Shown here: positions 41,405 to 51,154 of the stretch, piece by piece | Layout: each line of letters opens with the position of its first letter | How positions within the stretch are numbered: position 1 is the stretch's first letter | DNA from: BRH-c25 sp035627615 | Lineage (GTDB): Bacteria; Bacillota; Clostridia; Lutisporales; Lutisporaceae | Assembly: GCA_035627615.1 (NCBI GenBank) | Contig: DASPLL010000025.1 | Coordinates: 104,398-168,397 of the forward strand | Length of the DNA: 64,000 nt | Direction: 5' to 3' | The notes under the pieces: generated by a model | Databases searched by the model: none | What the model saw: only the letters and a program-made list of their open reading frames with translations | What the model was told of the DNA's origin: nothing | Program-made: the position numbers and the translations under genes

Positions 41405-42295
41405 GTGAGGATCAAGCTGGATTTGTACAGGGTGTTCTGTGAGGTAGCAAAATCCCGGAGCTTTTCAAAGGCTGCAGCAGCGCTCTATATGACGCAGCCG
41501 GCTGTAAGCCAGTCAATCATGCAGCTTGAAAGGGAGCTTGCAATCCGTCTTTTCACAAGGATGCCGACGGGAGTAGTTCTTACGAATGAAGGGCAGCTTT
41601 TGTATGAATACATCAGCTCTGCGATGAATTTAATAAGTAATGGAGAAAATAAGCTTGAGGAAATCAAGAATCTGATGATGGGAGAGCTTAGAATAGGCGT
41701 AGGAGATACGACTTCGCGCCATTATCTGCTGCCTTACCTGGAAAGGTTCCACAGGCTGCATTCGGATGTAAAGCTGAAAATATTCAATGGCACGACGATA
41801 GAGCTATGTGCTATGCTAAAGTCAGGGGAAATCGATTTTGCGATATGCAATTTGCCTATAGAGGATACGGCACTGGAAATAATAAAATGCATGGAGGTTC
41901 ATGATATCTTTGTTTGTGGGGAAATGTATAAGGATATGATCTCAATGCCTTTAAGCCTTGAGGACCTTACAGGCTTTCCCCTTATATTCCTTGAAGCCAA
42001 ATCGAATTCAAGGCAGTATGTAGAAAGATACATGCTGTCAAAAGGAGTAGTCATCAAACCGGAGATTGAGCTTGGCTCCCATGATCTGCTTCTCGAATTC
42101 GCAAAAATTAATTTGGGAATATCCTGCGTAATCAAGGAGTTTTCCCAGGAGTATCTTAAGAATAGGATATTGTCAGAAATAACGATGACTGAAAAAATTC
42201 CTGAAAGGAATATTGGTATATGCTTTTTAAAAAGCATACCACTTTCTCCGGCATCATCAAAATTTATTACGACTCTGGAACTGGGATATACTTAA
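41405..42295 (+). CDS. LysR-family regulator
   Basis: The 296-residue protein has the LysR HTH at residues 5-60 (RVFCEVAKSRSFSKAAAALY, MTQPAVSQSIMQLERELAIR) and a periplasmic-binding-type effector domain. I choose the GTG at 41405 because AAGGAG lies seven bases upstream; an upstream ATG at 41381 is also in frame. It diverges from the F420-ligase-like gene and is likely to control that gene. The M18 aminopeptidase gene follows in the same direction. Confidence 0.9.
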   Translation: MRIKLDLYRVFCEVAKSRSFSKAAAALYMTQPAVSQSIMQLERELAIRLFTRMPTGVVLTNEGQLLYEYISSAMNLISNGENKLEEIKNLMMGELRIGVGDTTSRHYLLPYLERFHRLHSDVKLKIFNGTTIELCAMLKSGEIDFAICNLPIEDTALEIIKCMEVHDIFVCGEMYKDMISMPLSLEDLTGFPLIFLEAKSNSRQYVERYMLSKGVVIKPEIELGSHDLLLEFAKINLGISCVIKEFSQEYLKNRILSEITMTEKIPERNIGICFLKSIPLSPASSKFITTLELGYT

Positions 42296-42320
42296 ACGAG
42301 TTAGAATTGGAGGAATGCAA

Positions 42321-43622
42321 ATGAGTAAAGAGTTGGATTTTGCAAAGGAGCTTATTGATTTCATCTATGATAGCCCATCGTCCTTCCATGTAGTTCTGAA
42401 TATCAGGAAAATGCTGGAGGACAATGGATTTGAAGAACTCAAGGAAGAAGATAGCTGGAGGCTTCAAAAGGGCGGAAAGTACTATATGATAAAGAACCAC
42501 TCTACACTGGCTGCCTTTGTAGCAGGCACCGGAGACATTACGGCGGAAGGCTTCAGGATAATAGGGGCTCATAATGACTCCCCGGCCTTCAGGGTAAAAC
42601 CGGCAGCAGAAATGACAGTGGAGAATCACTATATAAAGCTGGATACTGAAAGCTATGGATGGCCGATACTCAGCACATGGATGGACAGACCGCTGTCTGT
42701 GGCGGGAAGGGTAGCTATAAAGGGCAGTGATGTTTTCGACCCTGTAACCAGGTTCGTGAATATTAAGAAGCCTATTTTGATCATCCCAAATCTGGCAATA
42801 CATATGAACAGGAAAATAAATTCAGGAGAGGAGCTGAATATGCAGAAGGATATGCTTCCCCTGATGGCGCTTGTGAACGAAAAGTTGGAAAAGGACAATT
42901 ATCTTCTGAATGTAATAGCAAAGGAGATAGATGTTCCGCCTTCGGATATAATCGACTTTGACCTGTTCCTGTACGAATTTGAAAAAGGAACAATAATGGG
43001 CTTGAATGATGAGTTCATATCCTCCGGAAGACTTGATGACCTGGCAATGGTGCATGCCGGTGCAACAGCCCTGGCAAGGTCTTCAGCTTCAAAAAGCACC
43101 AATATCATGGTATGCTTTGACAATGAGGAGGTTGGAAGCTCCACCAAACAGGGGGCTGACTCACCTCTGCTATCCAGTATGCTGGAAAGGATAGTACTGT
43201 CAATGGGAGGCGGCAGGGAGGACTACTTCAGGGCCATCTCAAAATCCTTCATGATATCCGCAGATCAAGCCCATGCTGTTCATCCGAATACAGGTGAAAA
43301 GCACGATCCTCAGAACAGGCCGGTGATAAACAAAGGACCGGTAATAAAAATAAGCTCGAATATGAAGTATACTTCTGACAGTGTTTCCTCGGCCGTATAT
43401 GCAGGGCTTTGCTCCAAAGCAGGTGTGCCGGTACAGTGGTTCGTGAACCGCTCGGATGAACTGGGAGGCAGCACTATAGGGCCTATTTCCGCATCTCATC
43501 TTCATATGAGAAGTGTGGATATCGGGACACCCATACTTGCGATGCACTCGGTGAGGGAACTGGGAGGAGTACTTGACCATACCTACGTGACCAGGAGCTT
43601 TGAGGAGTTTTATAACCTGTAG
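42321..43622 (+). CDS. M18-family aminopeptidase
   Basis: The 433-residue enzyme has the two-zinc motifs of M18 aminopeptidases: GAHNDSPAFRVK (first His ligand and Asp), SGRLDDLAM, FDNEEVGSSTKQGADSPLL, HAVHPNTGEKHDP and the final HMRSVDIGTPILAMHSVREL. It removes N-terminal residues, often acidic ones, from peptides in the cytoplasm. GGAGG lies seven bases before the ATG at 42321; the ATG at 42315 is too close to this site. Confidence 0.93.
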   Translation: MSKELDFAKELIDFIYDSPSSFHVVLNIRKMLEDNGFEELKEEDSWRLQKGGKYYMIKNHSTLAAFVAGTGDITAEGFRIIGAHNDSPAFRVKPAAEMTVENHYIKLDTESYGWPILSTWMDRPLSVAGRVAIKGSDVFDPVTRFVNIKKPILIIPNLAIHMNRKINSGEELNMQKDMLPLMALVNEKLEKDNYLLNVIAKEIDVPPSDIIDFDLFLYEFEKGTIMGLNDEFISSGRLDDLAMVHAGATALARSSASKSTNIMVCFDNEEVGSSTKQGADSPLLSSMLERIVLSMGGGREDYFRAISKSFMISADQAHAVHPNTGEKHDPQNRPVINKGPVIKISSNMKYTSDSVSSAVYAGLCSKAGVPVQWFVNRSDELGGSTIGPISASHLHMRSVDIGTPILAMHSVRELGGVLDHTYVTRSFEEFYNL

Positions 43623-43637
43623 TTGAATAAGTATTCT

Positions 43638-43685
43638 ACCAGGTATTGAGCCTTTGACTGCTTGATACCTGGTTTTTATTTTTTG
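43638..43685 (+). terminator. Terminator after M18 aminopeptidase
   Basis: ACCAGGTAT (43638-43646) and ATACCTGGT (43665-43673) form a perfect stem followed by TTTTATTTTTT. Confidence 0.85.
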
Positions 43686-43709
43686 ATGCTTAAGTGGCAT
43701 AATATACTA

Positions 43710-43789
43710 TTGACACTGCTAGACCAAAGGACTAAAATATATTTCGTATACGAAATATATCAATGCGAATATTTCTATATCGAAATATT
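43710..43789 (+). promoter_or_regulatory. MarR-type promoter with two matching operators
   Basis: TTGACA (43710-43715) and TAAAAT (43733-43738) are 17 bases apart. A perfect 24-base palindrome at 43737-43760 and a second site at 43768-43789 share the form ATATTTC-N6-GAAATAT. Their centres are about 30 bases apart, near three helical turns. They lie just before the MarR gene that leads the ABC exporter operon. Confidence 0.8.
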
Positions 43790-43810
43790 ATTGTCAGAGG
43801 TGAAGCTGCT

Positions 43811-44257
43811 ATGGAGGAAATGAGTAATGGCCTTAAAGTATTAAAACTGATGAAACAAGCGACAAATTCTCTAAAACATAATGTAATGGAGCATTTCAGG
43901 GAGATGCAGCTGACCGCGCCTCAGGGAATGCTGATAGGAATACTTGCGCATCATGATAAAATGAAGGTCAGCGATCTGAGTGAAAAGCTTGGATTATCCA
44001 ACAGTACCGTATCAGGAATTATTGACAGATTGGAGAAGCAGGGATTTGTTGAAAGAGTCAGGAGCGAAGAGGACAGAAGGGTAGTCTATATCAGCCTGAG
44101 CCCGGATTTCAGGAAAAGCTCAAAGGAGCATAATAATGTAATCGGAAAAATGCTTGATGATGTAATGAATAAGGCTACTCCTGAAGAGCTGGATTCGATA
44201 ATGAAAGGCCTGGAGACCTTAAACAGGCTGATAGACAGCCGGAAGGGTGAACTATAA
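43811..44257 (+). CDS. MarR-family regulator of ABC exporter
   Basis: The 148-residue protein has a MarR winged helix (MKVSDLSEKLGLSNSTVSGI, then RVRSEEDRRVVYISLS). AGAGGTGAAG lies upstream of the ATG at 43811; a longer frame from 43763 would run through the second operator. It is followed 18 bases later by two ABC exporter genes and precedes them on one transcript, the usual autoregulated layout. Confidence 0.9.
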   Translation: MEEMSNGLKVLKLMKQATNSLKHNVMEHFREMQLTAPQGMLIGILAHHDKMKVSDLSEKLGLSNSTVSGIIDRLEKQGFVERVRSEEDRRVVYISLSPDFRKSSKEHNNVIGKMLDDVMNKATPEELDSIMKGLETLNRLIDSRKGEL

Positions 44258-44275
44258 AACGAGAGGTAGATATAT

Positions 44276-46420
44276 ATGGTCAAATTAGCAAAATATTTGA
44301 AACCTTATACTGTAATTATCATGACTGCCATAATCCTGCTTTTTGTGCAGGCTATAAGCGATCTGTCACTGCCTGACTACATGTCCAATATAGTGAACAA
44401 GGGTATCCAGCAAGGCGGCATTGAGAATGCAGTGCCTGTTGCAGTGAGGCATAGCACAATGGAAAAGTTAATGCCGTTCATTGATAAGGAATATAGGGAC
44501 ATGGTAAATGACAGTTATATACTGGTTGATAAGACAAGTCCGGATTATGAGATGTTTTTGGATAAATATCCAAGGCTGGAGGAAGAACCTGTATATGTTC
44601 TAAAGAATATTGACAGTTCAGAGCTTGACAGGCTTAACCCGGTAATGGGCAAGGCATTCCTGTCTGTATCAAGCATCGAAAAAATGGAAGATATAATGAA
44701 AAGCGGGGCAGTTCCATTTAACGGAATAAAAATGCCGTTTGCAGCAATGGACGACAAAATGATAATTCAATCGGCAGTTCCTGCGGTCAAGGTTGAATAT
44801 ATTGCCCTGGGAATGGATACCGGCAAAATCCAGAACAGTTATATAACCCGGACAGGGATAGTCATGCTTCTGATATCCCTGCTTGGGGGAATAAGCTCGG
44901 TACTGGTGGGACTCCTGGCGGCAAAAGCGGCGGCAGGCCTGTCGCGGGATTTGCGGAGAGATGTGTTTACAAAAGTGGAAAACTTCTCAAATACAGAGTT
45001 TGATAAGTTTTCCACTGCTTCCCTGATAACAAGGACAACAAACGACATTACCCAGATTCAAATGCTTATAATCATTATGATCAGAATGGTGATATCTGCA
45101 CCGATAATGGGCGTGGGCGGAGTTTTCAAAGCTATAGGGAAAAGTACCTCCATGTCATGGATCATAGCATTGGCGGTTCTGGTGCTTCTGGGGCTGATCC
45201 TGACCGTTTTTTCAATTGCAATGCCTAAGTTCAAGTTGATACAGAAGCTGGTTGACAGGCTAAATCTGGTCACCCGTGAAAATCTTTCAGGTATGATGGT
45301 AATAAGAGCCTTCAATACCCAGGACTTTGAGAAAGAAAGGTTTGACAGGGCGAACAGGGAGCTTACCGATACAAACCTGTTTGTAAACCGGGTAATGGTG
45401 TTCATGATGCCGGCAATGATGTTCATAATGAACGGTATTTCACTGCTGATTATTTGGGTCGGAGCCCATCAGATCGAAAATTCAGGCATGCAGGTAGGTG
45501 ACATGATGGCTTTCATGCAGTATGGAATGCAAATTCTGTTTTCATTCCTCATGATGTCCATGATGTTTATAATGATACCCAGGGCATCTGTATCAGCACA
45601 GCGGATCGCTGAAGTGCTGGAAACAGAGCTTGTGATTCTGGATCCGGAGGAACCGGGGCATTTCGGAAAGGATACCAAAGGGCTTGTGGAATTCAGAAAT
45701 GTTTCCTTCCGGTATCCGGGGGCTGAGGAGGATGTGCTTAAGGATATAAGCTTCAAGGCATATCCGGGGCAGACTACAGCTGTAATAGGCTCTACAGGCT
45801 CGGGAAAAACGACTCTTATCAATCTGATCCCCCGTTTCTATGATGTGACCGGAGGAGCAGTCCTTATCGACGATATGGACGTAAGGTCTGTAGAACAAAA
45901 GGAGCTGCGGGAAAAAATAGGCTATGTGCCCCAAAAGGCTTCACTGTTCAGCGGAACAATAGAGTCCAACCTGAAATATGCCGATGAAAATGCTACTGAG
46001 GAAGACTTGAAGAAAGCCGCGGAAATAGCCCAGGCAATGGAGTTCATCAATGAAAAGCAGGAAGGTATGGGAAGAGAGATATCCCAGGGTGGAACAAATG
46101 TATCCGGCGGGCAGAAACAGAGACTATCTATTGCCCGTGCCCTGGTGAAAAAGCCCAGGATATATATATTTGACGACAGCTTCTCAGCTCTTGATTTCAG
46201 GACTGATGCCGCCCTGAGAAGGGAACTGAAGGCTCAGACCGGCGGAAGCACGATGCTCATTGTTGCACAGCGTATTTCAACCATAATAAATGCTGAGCAG
46301 ATAATTGTCCTTGATGAAGGACGGATTGCCGGCATAGGTACTCATAAGGAGCTTATGAAGAATTGCAGCACTTACAAGGAAATTGCCTTATCGCAGCTTT
46401 CAAAGGAGGAGTTGGCATGA
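44276..46420 (+). CDS. ABC exporter half-transporter, degenerate site
   Basis: The 714-residue protein has an ABC-exporter membrane domain with an unusual insert of about 150 residues between the first and second membrane segments (roughly residues 45-200), and a C-terminal ATPase: Walker A GSTGSGKTT, signature VSGGQKQRLS, Walker B IYIFDDSFSALD. The catalytic Glu after Walker B is Asp here, as in the BmrC-type half of heterodimeric exporters. It pairs with the next gene, which it overlaps by four bases. Confidence 0.92.
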   Translation: MVKLAKYLKPYTVIIMTAIILLFVQAISDLSLPDYMSNIVNKGIQQGGIENAVPVAVRHSTMEKLMPFIDKEYRDMVNDSYILVDKTSPDYEMFLDKYPRLEEEPVYVLKNIDSSELDRLNPVMGKAFLSVSSIEKMEDIMKSGAVPFNGIKMPFAAMDDKMIIQSAVPAVKVEYIALGMDTGKIQNSYITRTGIVMLLISLLGGISSVLVGLLAAKAAAGLSRDLRRDVFTKVENFSNTEFDKFSTASLITRTTNDITQIQMLIIIMIRMVISAPIMGVGGVFKAIGKSTSMSWIIALAVLVLLGLILTVFSIAMPKFKLIQKLVDRLNLVTRENLSGMMVIRAFNTQDFEKERFDRANRELTDTNLFVNRVMVFMMPAMMFIMNGISLLIIWVGAHQIENSGMQVGDMMAFMQYGMQILFSFLMMSMMFIMIPRASVSAQRIAEVLETELVILDPEEPGHFGKDTKGLVEFRNVSFRYPGAEEDVLKDISFKAYPGQTTAVIGSTGSGKTTLINLIPRFYDVTGGAVLIDDMDVRSVEQKELREKIGYVPQKASLFSGTIESNLKYADENATEEDLKKAAEIAQAMEFINEKQEGMGREISQGGTNVSGGQKQRLSIARALVKKPRIYIFDDSFSALDFRTDAALRRELKAQTGGSTMLIVAQRISTIINAEQIIVLDEGRIAGIGTHKELMKNCSTYKEIALSQLSKEELA

Positions 46421-48297
46421 GTGAGAGAAACAACAGCAGTACAAACACTAACAGGATGGGAAGACGCGGAGGCATGGGCCATGGACCTGGCGGAGGCATG
46501 ATGCAGGGAGGGGAAAAAGCCCGGGATTTTAAGGGTACAATGGGTAAACTGCTTAATTATTTAGGTGTTTATAAGGTATCGATAACCATTGTTTTCATAT
46601 TTGCTGCGGCCAGTGCCGTATTTACAATAGTAGGGCCCAAAATCCTCGGTAAAGCCACAACAAAGCTGTTTGAAGGTGTAATGGGCAAAATATCCGGTAC
46701 CGGCACTGGGATAGACTTCGCATACATCGGGAGAATCGTTATTATTCTATTGGGCTTGTACTTGCTCAGTATGGTGTTCGGCTATATTCAAGGCTGGGTT
46801 ATGACTAATATCTCCATGAAGGTAAGCTACGGCTTCAGGAAGGATATCTCTGAAAAAATCAACCATATGCCTCTTAAATACTTTGACGGTACAAATCATG
46901 GGGAAGTGCTGTCCCGTGTGACCAATGACGTTGATACACTGAGCCAGACGCTTAACCAGAGTCTGACGCAAATAATCACATCTGTTACAACGGTCATCGG
47001 GGTATTGGTCATGATGCTGAGTATAAGCTGGCTTATGACTATAGCCGCGGCTTTTATAGTTCCTGTTTCCCTGATACTTATTATGTTCATTGTAAAGCGT
47101 TCCCAGAAGTACTTCAAGGAGCAGCAGGACTACCTGGGACATTTGAATGGACATATAGAGGAGATGTATGGCGGCCACACCGTAATGAAAGCCTTTAACG
47201 GAGAGGAAAAAAGTGTTCACAAGTTCGACAGCCTGAATGATAAATTGTACGGAGTTGCCTGGAAGTCGCAATTTTTATCCGGTCTTATGATGCCTATAAT
47301 GGGTTTTGTTGGCAACCTTGGTTATGTGGCGGTATGCATATTGGGTGGATGGCTTACTGTCCGGAAAGCAATTGAAGTAGGGGATATACAGGCCTTTATA
47401 CAATATGTGCGCTCATTCACACACCCTATAACACAGATAGCCAATATCTCAAACATACTCCAGCAGACTGCTGCGTCTGCAGAGCGTGTATTTGAGTTCC
47501 TTTCGGAAGAGGAGGAAGTTCCGGAGACCATAGACCCCGTAAGGCTTGAAAATATCCGGGGCAGTGTAGAATTCAGAAAAGTGCACTTTGGATATAACCC
47601 GGAAAAAATCATCATCAATGATTTCTCAGCAACTGTTAAGCCAGGGCAGAAAGTAGCTATAGTAGGCCCTACCGGCGCAGGTAAAACAACCATGGTTAAG
47701 CTCCTGATGCGATTCTATGATGTAAATGAAGGTGCAATACTGGTTGACGGGCATGACATAAGGGAGTTTACCCGCAGTGACCTGCGCTCTATGTTCGGTA
47801 TGGTACTGCAGGATACCTGGCTTTATAACGGGAGCATCATGGAGAATATCCGCTACGGGCGCCTGGAGGCAACAGACGGGGAAGTCATTGCGGCGGCAAA
47901 GGCAGCACATGTTGACAGCTTTGTCCACAGTCTGCCGGAGGGGTATGATATGGTGCTGAACGAAGAGGCTTCAAATGTGTCACAGGGGCAGAAGCAGCTG
48001 ATCACCATAGCAAGAGCGGTGCTTGCGGACCCGAAGATACTGATACTTGATGAAGCAACAAGCTCTGTAGATACACGTACCGAGGTGCAGATACAAAAGG
48101 CAATGTCAAATCTGATGAAAGACCGCACCAGCTTTATAATTGCCCACAGGCTGTCAACTATCAGGGATGCGGATATAATACTTGTAATGGATCACGGAGA
48201 CATAGTCGAACAGGGCAGCCATGAAGAGCTTCTGGCAAGGGGAGGCTTCTATGCGAGTCTTTACAACAGTCAGTTTGAGAGCTATAGAGCTAGCTGA
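46417..48297 (+). CDS. ABC exporter half-transporter, canonical site
   Basis: The 626-residue partner has six membrane segments, Walker A GPTGAGKTT, a signature variant NVSQGQKQLITIARA and Walker B ILDEATSSVD with the catalytic Glu. So the dimer would have one active and one degenerate ATP site. The first 45 residues are a Gly/Met/His/Arg-rich tail (MGRRGGMGHGPGGGMMQGG), a possible metal-binding or disordered cytoplasmic extension. AAAGGAGGA lies before the ATG. Likely substrates are drugs or peptides. Confidence 0.92.
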   Translation: MSERNNSSTNTNRMGRRGGMGHGPGGGMMQGGEKARDFKGTMGKLLNYLGVYKVSITIVFIFAAASAVFTIVGPKILGKATTKLFEGVMGKISGTGTGIDFAYIGRIVIILLGLYLLSMVFGYIQGWVMTNISMKVSYGFRKDISEKINHMPLKYFDGTNHGEVLSRVTNDVDTLSQTLNQSLTQIITSVTTVIGVLVMMLSISWLMTIAAAFIVPVSLILIMFIVKRSQKYFKEQQDYLGHLNGHIEEMYGGHTVMKAFNGEEKSVHKFDSLNDKLYGVAWKSQFLSGLMMPIMGFVGNLGYVAVCILGGWLTVRKAIEVGDIQAFIQYVRSFTHPITQIANISNILQQTAASAERVFEFLSEEEEVPETIDPVRLENIRGSVEFRKVHFGYNPEKIIINDFSATVKPGQKVAIVGPTGAGKTTMVKLLMRFYDVNEGAILVDGHDIREFTRSDLRSMFGMVLQDTWLYNGSIMENIRYGRLEATDGEVIAAAKAAHVDSFVHSLPEGYDMVLNEEASNVSQGQKQLITIARAVLADPKILILDEATSSVDTRTEVQIQKAMSNLMKDRTSFIIAHRLSTIRDADIILVMDHGDIVEQGSHEELLARGGFYASLYNSQFESYRAS

Positions 48298-48368
48298 GGA
48301 TGGCTTTATTAAAGCTGATAATTGTGATACAATTAATTGATAAAAGATAATAGGAGGGACTAAATACT

Positions 48369-48722
48369 ATGGAAGAAAGAAGAAAATCCAAAAGACTCCC
48401 CCTAAAACTGGAATTGAATATTTCTTCGTTGTTCAAACAGGATTATGAGCTTATACCAGGTGTTAATGAGAGCATTGCAGTGAAGGACATATCCAAGACC
48501 GGCATAGGCTTTACTTGCCGGCATGCTCTGCCTTTGGATTACTACTTTGATGCAAAGATAAAACTGACTTCCGACAAGTATTTCTATGCAGTACTAAAAA
48601 TCGTACGTATCAGCAGGTATGAGGATGGGTATTCTGTGGGCTGTGAATTCGTAGGTCTTGCTGATATACTGAGCATGAAGGTGGATTGGTATGGCGAAGA
48701 ACTGGAAGAAACAGCAGAGTAG
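48369..48722 (+). CDS. PilZ-domain protein, c-di-GMP receptor type
   Basis: The 117-residue protein is essentially one PilZ domain. The arginine motif RRKSKR near the N-terminus and DISKTGIGF about 55 residues on are the c-di-GMP-binding pair of PilZ (RxxxR and (D/N)xSxxG). There is no output domain, so it probably acts by binding a partner. GGAGGG precedes the ATG. It follows the exporter by about 70 bases and ends at a strong terminator. Confidence 0.88.
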   Translation: MEERRKSKRLPLKLELNISSLFKQDYELIPGVNESIAVKDISKTGIGFTCRHALPLDYYFDAKIKLTSDKYFYAVLKIVRISRYEDGYSVGCEFVGLADILSMKVDWYGEELEETAE

Positions 48723-48744
48723 AGAATTATATAATATTAACTTT

Positions 48745-48779
48745 GACTACAGCCTTGTCGTTATGGCTGTAGTCTTTTT
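48745..48779 (+). terminator. Terminator after PilZ gene
   Basis: GACTACAGCC and GGCTGTAGTC form a perfect 10-base stem with a 10-base loop, followed by TTTTT. Confidence 0.9.
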
Positions 48780-48873
48780 GTGCTATACATTTACCTGCTG
48801 TATTGATAGAATAATAAAGTGAGAAAGCATTTGTGCTGCTGTAAAAATATATCGAACAGGGAAGAGGTAACCG

Positions 48874-50772
48874 ATGAACCTTGTAAGTATTGAAAACATA
48901 AACAAGAGCTACAGTGAGAAAACTCTTATTAACGATATAAGCCTGGGTATAAATGATGGGGATAAAATTGGTATTGTGGGAGTGAACGGAGTAGGGAAAA
49001 GCACTCTTCTCAAAATTGTAGCCGGAATTGAAAGTCCGGAAAGCGGGAGGATTATAAAAGGAAATTCTGTTTCCATAGAGTATTTATCGCAAAATCCGAA
49101 TTTTGAACCTGAGGCGACTGTGCTGGAGCAGGTTTTTAAAGGTGATTCCCCTGTGATGAAGCTGGTCCGGGAATATGAAGAAGCTTTGCTGGATCCGGAA
49201 GCCAACAGTGAGAAGCTTTTGAAGCTAAGCGGCGAAATGGACAGGATGAACGGCTGGGGCTTGGAGAGTGAGGCAAAGGGAGTGCTGACAAAGCTTGGAA
49301 TCACCGGTTTTCAAGAGAAAATTGCAGTTCTCTCCGGAGGCCAGAAAAAGAGGGTTGCCCTGGCAGCAGCTTTGATCAATCCGGCAGAGCTGCTTATATT
49401 GGATGAGCCTACCAACCACCTTGACAACAGGACTATAGACTGGCTGGAGGAATTTCTGGGCAAGCGGAAGGGTGCTTTGCTCATGATCACCCATGACAGG
49501 TACTTCCTGGACAGAGTAGTGAATGAAATTGCTGAGCTTGATAGAGGCAAGCTTTATTTATATAAAGGTAACTATAACAACTTCATAGGGAAGAAGCTGG
49601 AGAGAGCAGAACGGGAGGCTGCCGGGGAGCGGAAAAGGCAGACCTTGTTCAAAAAGGAACTGGCCTGGATAAGCAGAGGCGCCAAAGCCCGTTCAACAAA
49701 ACAGAAATCAAGGATAGAGAGATTTGAGAAGCTAAAGGAGCAGACAGCAGACTTGTCCGGGGATAAGCTGGACATATCAGTCGGCAGCAGCAGGCTGGGC
49801 AAAAAGATAATAGAGCTGTCCCATATAAGTAAAAGCTTCGGTGAAAATAAAGTAATCGGGGATTTCAGCTATATTGTACTGAGAAATGACAGGGTAGGTA
49901 TCATAGGGGCTAACGGGACTGGAAAGACCACGCTGATTAATATAATAGCCGGGATAACGGAGCCGGACTCCGGGGCAGTGGAGATCGGAGAAACGGTAAG
50001 AATAGGAATGTTCTCACAGGAATCCAATCATATGCCGGAGGATATGCGGGTTATCGAGTACATCAGGGAAGGGGCGGAATACCTGGAAACGGCTGAAGGA
50101 GAGAAAATAACCGCATCCCAGATGCTGGAGCGGTTCCTGTTCCCACCGGCGGTGCAGTGGACTCCCGTATCAAAGCTTTCCGGCGGGGAGAAGAGGAGGC
50201 TCCATCTCCTGAGGGTACTCATGGAAGCTCCAAATGTGCTGCTGCTGGATGAACCTACCAATGACCTTGATATAGAAACGCTGACAATACTTGAAGATTA
50301 TATTGAAAGCTTCCCGGGGGCAGTCATAGCGGTATCCCATGACCGCTACTTCCTGGACAAGACGGCGGAAAGGATCTTTGTTTTTGAGGGCAGGGGGAGC
50401 ATAGGGAAATATACCGGAAATTATACGGATATCAAAGAAAACGGCATCCTGGAAGGTATTGAAGATATCCAGGGGCAGAAGGCGAAGGATAAAGGTACGG
50501 AGGCCAGGACTGCTGCAGTAAGGGAAAGGCCTGTAAAATTTACCTTTAAGGAGCAGAGGGAATACGAGGAGATAGATAGTGTCATAGCTCTTCTGGAGGA
50601 TAAGATTAAAGAGCTGACTGACAAGCTTGCAGCAGCAGCAAGTGACTATGTACAGCTCCAGGCGCTGATGAAAGAGAAGGAGGAAGCAGAGCAGCAGCTG
50701 GAGGAAAAGCTGGAGAGATGGGTTTATCTTAATGAACTGGCGGAAAAAATAGAGAAAAGAGGCTCAAATTGA
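48874..50772 (+). CDS. ABC-F family ATPase, Uup-like
   Basis: The 632-residue protein has two ABC domains without membrane segments: Walker A GVNGVGKST and GANGTGKTT, signatures LSGGQKKRVALA and LSGGEKRRLHLL, Walker B LLILDEPTNHLD and LLLDEPTNDLD. The first domain carries a basic linker (about 235-300) and the C-terminus has a coiled-coil arm of about 80 residues. ABC-F proteins act on the ribosome in translation or give antibiotic resistance; the coiled-coil arm points to the Uup branch. Confidence 0.9.
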   Translation: MNLVSIENINKSYSEKTLINDISLGINDGDKIGIVGVNGVGKSTLLKIVAGIESPESGRIIKGNSVSIEYLSQNPNFEPEATVLEQVFKGDSPVMKLVREYEEALLDPEANSEKLLKLSGEMDRMNGWGLESEAKGVLTKLGITGFQEKIAVLSGGQKKRVALAAALINPAELLILDEPTNHLDNRTIDWLEEFLGKRKGALLMITHDRYFLDRVVNEIAELDRGKLYLYKGNYNNFIGKKLERAEREAAGERKRQTLFKKELAWISRGAKARSTKQKSRIERFEKLKEQTADLSGDKLDISVGSSRLGKKIIELSHISKSFGENKVIGDFSYIVLRNDRVGIIGANGTGKTTLINIIAGITEPDSGAVEIGETVRIGMFSQESNHMPEDMRVIEYIREGAEYLETAEGEKITASQMLERFLFPPAVQWTPVSKLSGGEKRRLHLLRVLMEAPNVLLLDEPTNDLDIETLTILEDYIESFPGAVIAVSHDRYFLDKTAERIFVFEGRGSIGKYTGNYTDIKENGILEGIEDIQGQKAKDKGTEARTAAVRERPVKFTFKEQREYEEIDSVIALLEDKIKELTDKLAAAASDYVQLQALMKEKEEAEQQLEEKLERWVYLNELAEKIEKRGSN

Positions 50773-50795
50773 GAGCCTCTTTTCTCTATTTTTGT
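50751..50795. terminator. Bidirectional terminator between ABC-F and DUF3795 genes
   Basis: AGAGAAAAGAGGCTC (50751-50765) and GAGCCTCTTTTCTCT (50773-50787) pair over 15 bases, flanked by A- and T-runs. The ABC-F stop codon is in the loop. Confidence 0.9.
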
Positions 50796-51124
50796 GTTCT
50801 CAAACTATCGAGAATATTTTTTGCATCGGGAGCCATTTTGAAGAAGTCGGTCAGCTTGTCACAGTTATAGTCATTGCATTTGCTGCAGTTTTCCTGGGCT
50901 TTGTCAACATTGCACTTCCTTATGTTGCAGTCATGGCAGTAAGCGAAGAGCACTTCAGAGCCGCATCCCAGACAATTTACATCCTGTGGTTGAATATCGG
51001 CATTGAACATCTTGCTCCAGTTCTCTGCGGTCTTTTTTCTGAGCTCATCATCGTTGTTCCTGGTTGCGGTGTATGCATCACAATTGTGGCATTCAATACC
51101 GCAGCAGGCTATGATTTTATCCAT
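50786..51124 (-). CDS. DUF3795 cysteine-rich protein
   Basis: The 112-residue protein has eleven cysteines: IACCGIECHNCDAY, NCLGCGSE, FAYCHDCNIRKCNVDKAQE and NCSKCNDYNCDKL. This arrangement is the DUF3795 family, which likely binds zinc or an Fe-S cluster; the function is unknown. GGAGG precedes the ATG. Its promoter contains a LexA-type SOS box (51163-51176), so it may be induced by DNA damage. Confidence 0.88.
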   Translation of the reverse strand: MDKIIACCGIECHNCDAYTATRNNDDELRKKTAENWSKMFNADIQPQDVNCLGCGSEVLFAYCHDCNIRKCNVDKAQENCSKCNDYNCDKLTDFFKMAPDAKNILDSLRTQK

Positions 51125-51154
51125 ATTATACCTCCATTCTCAATCTATGGATTT

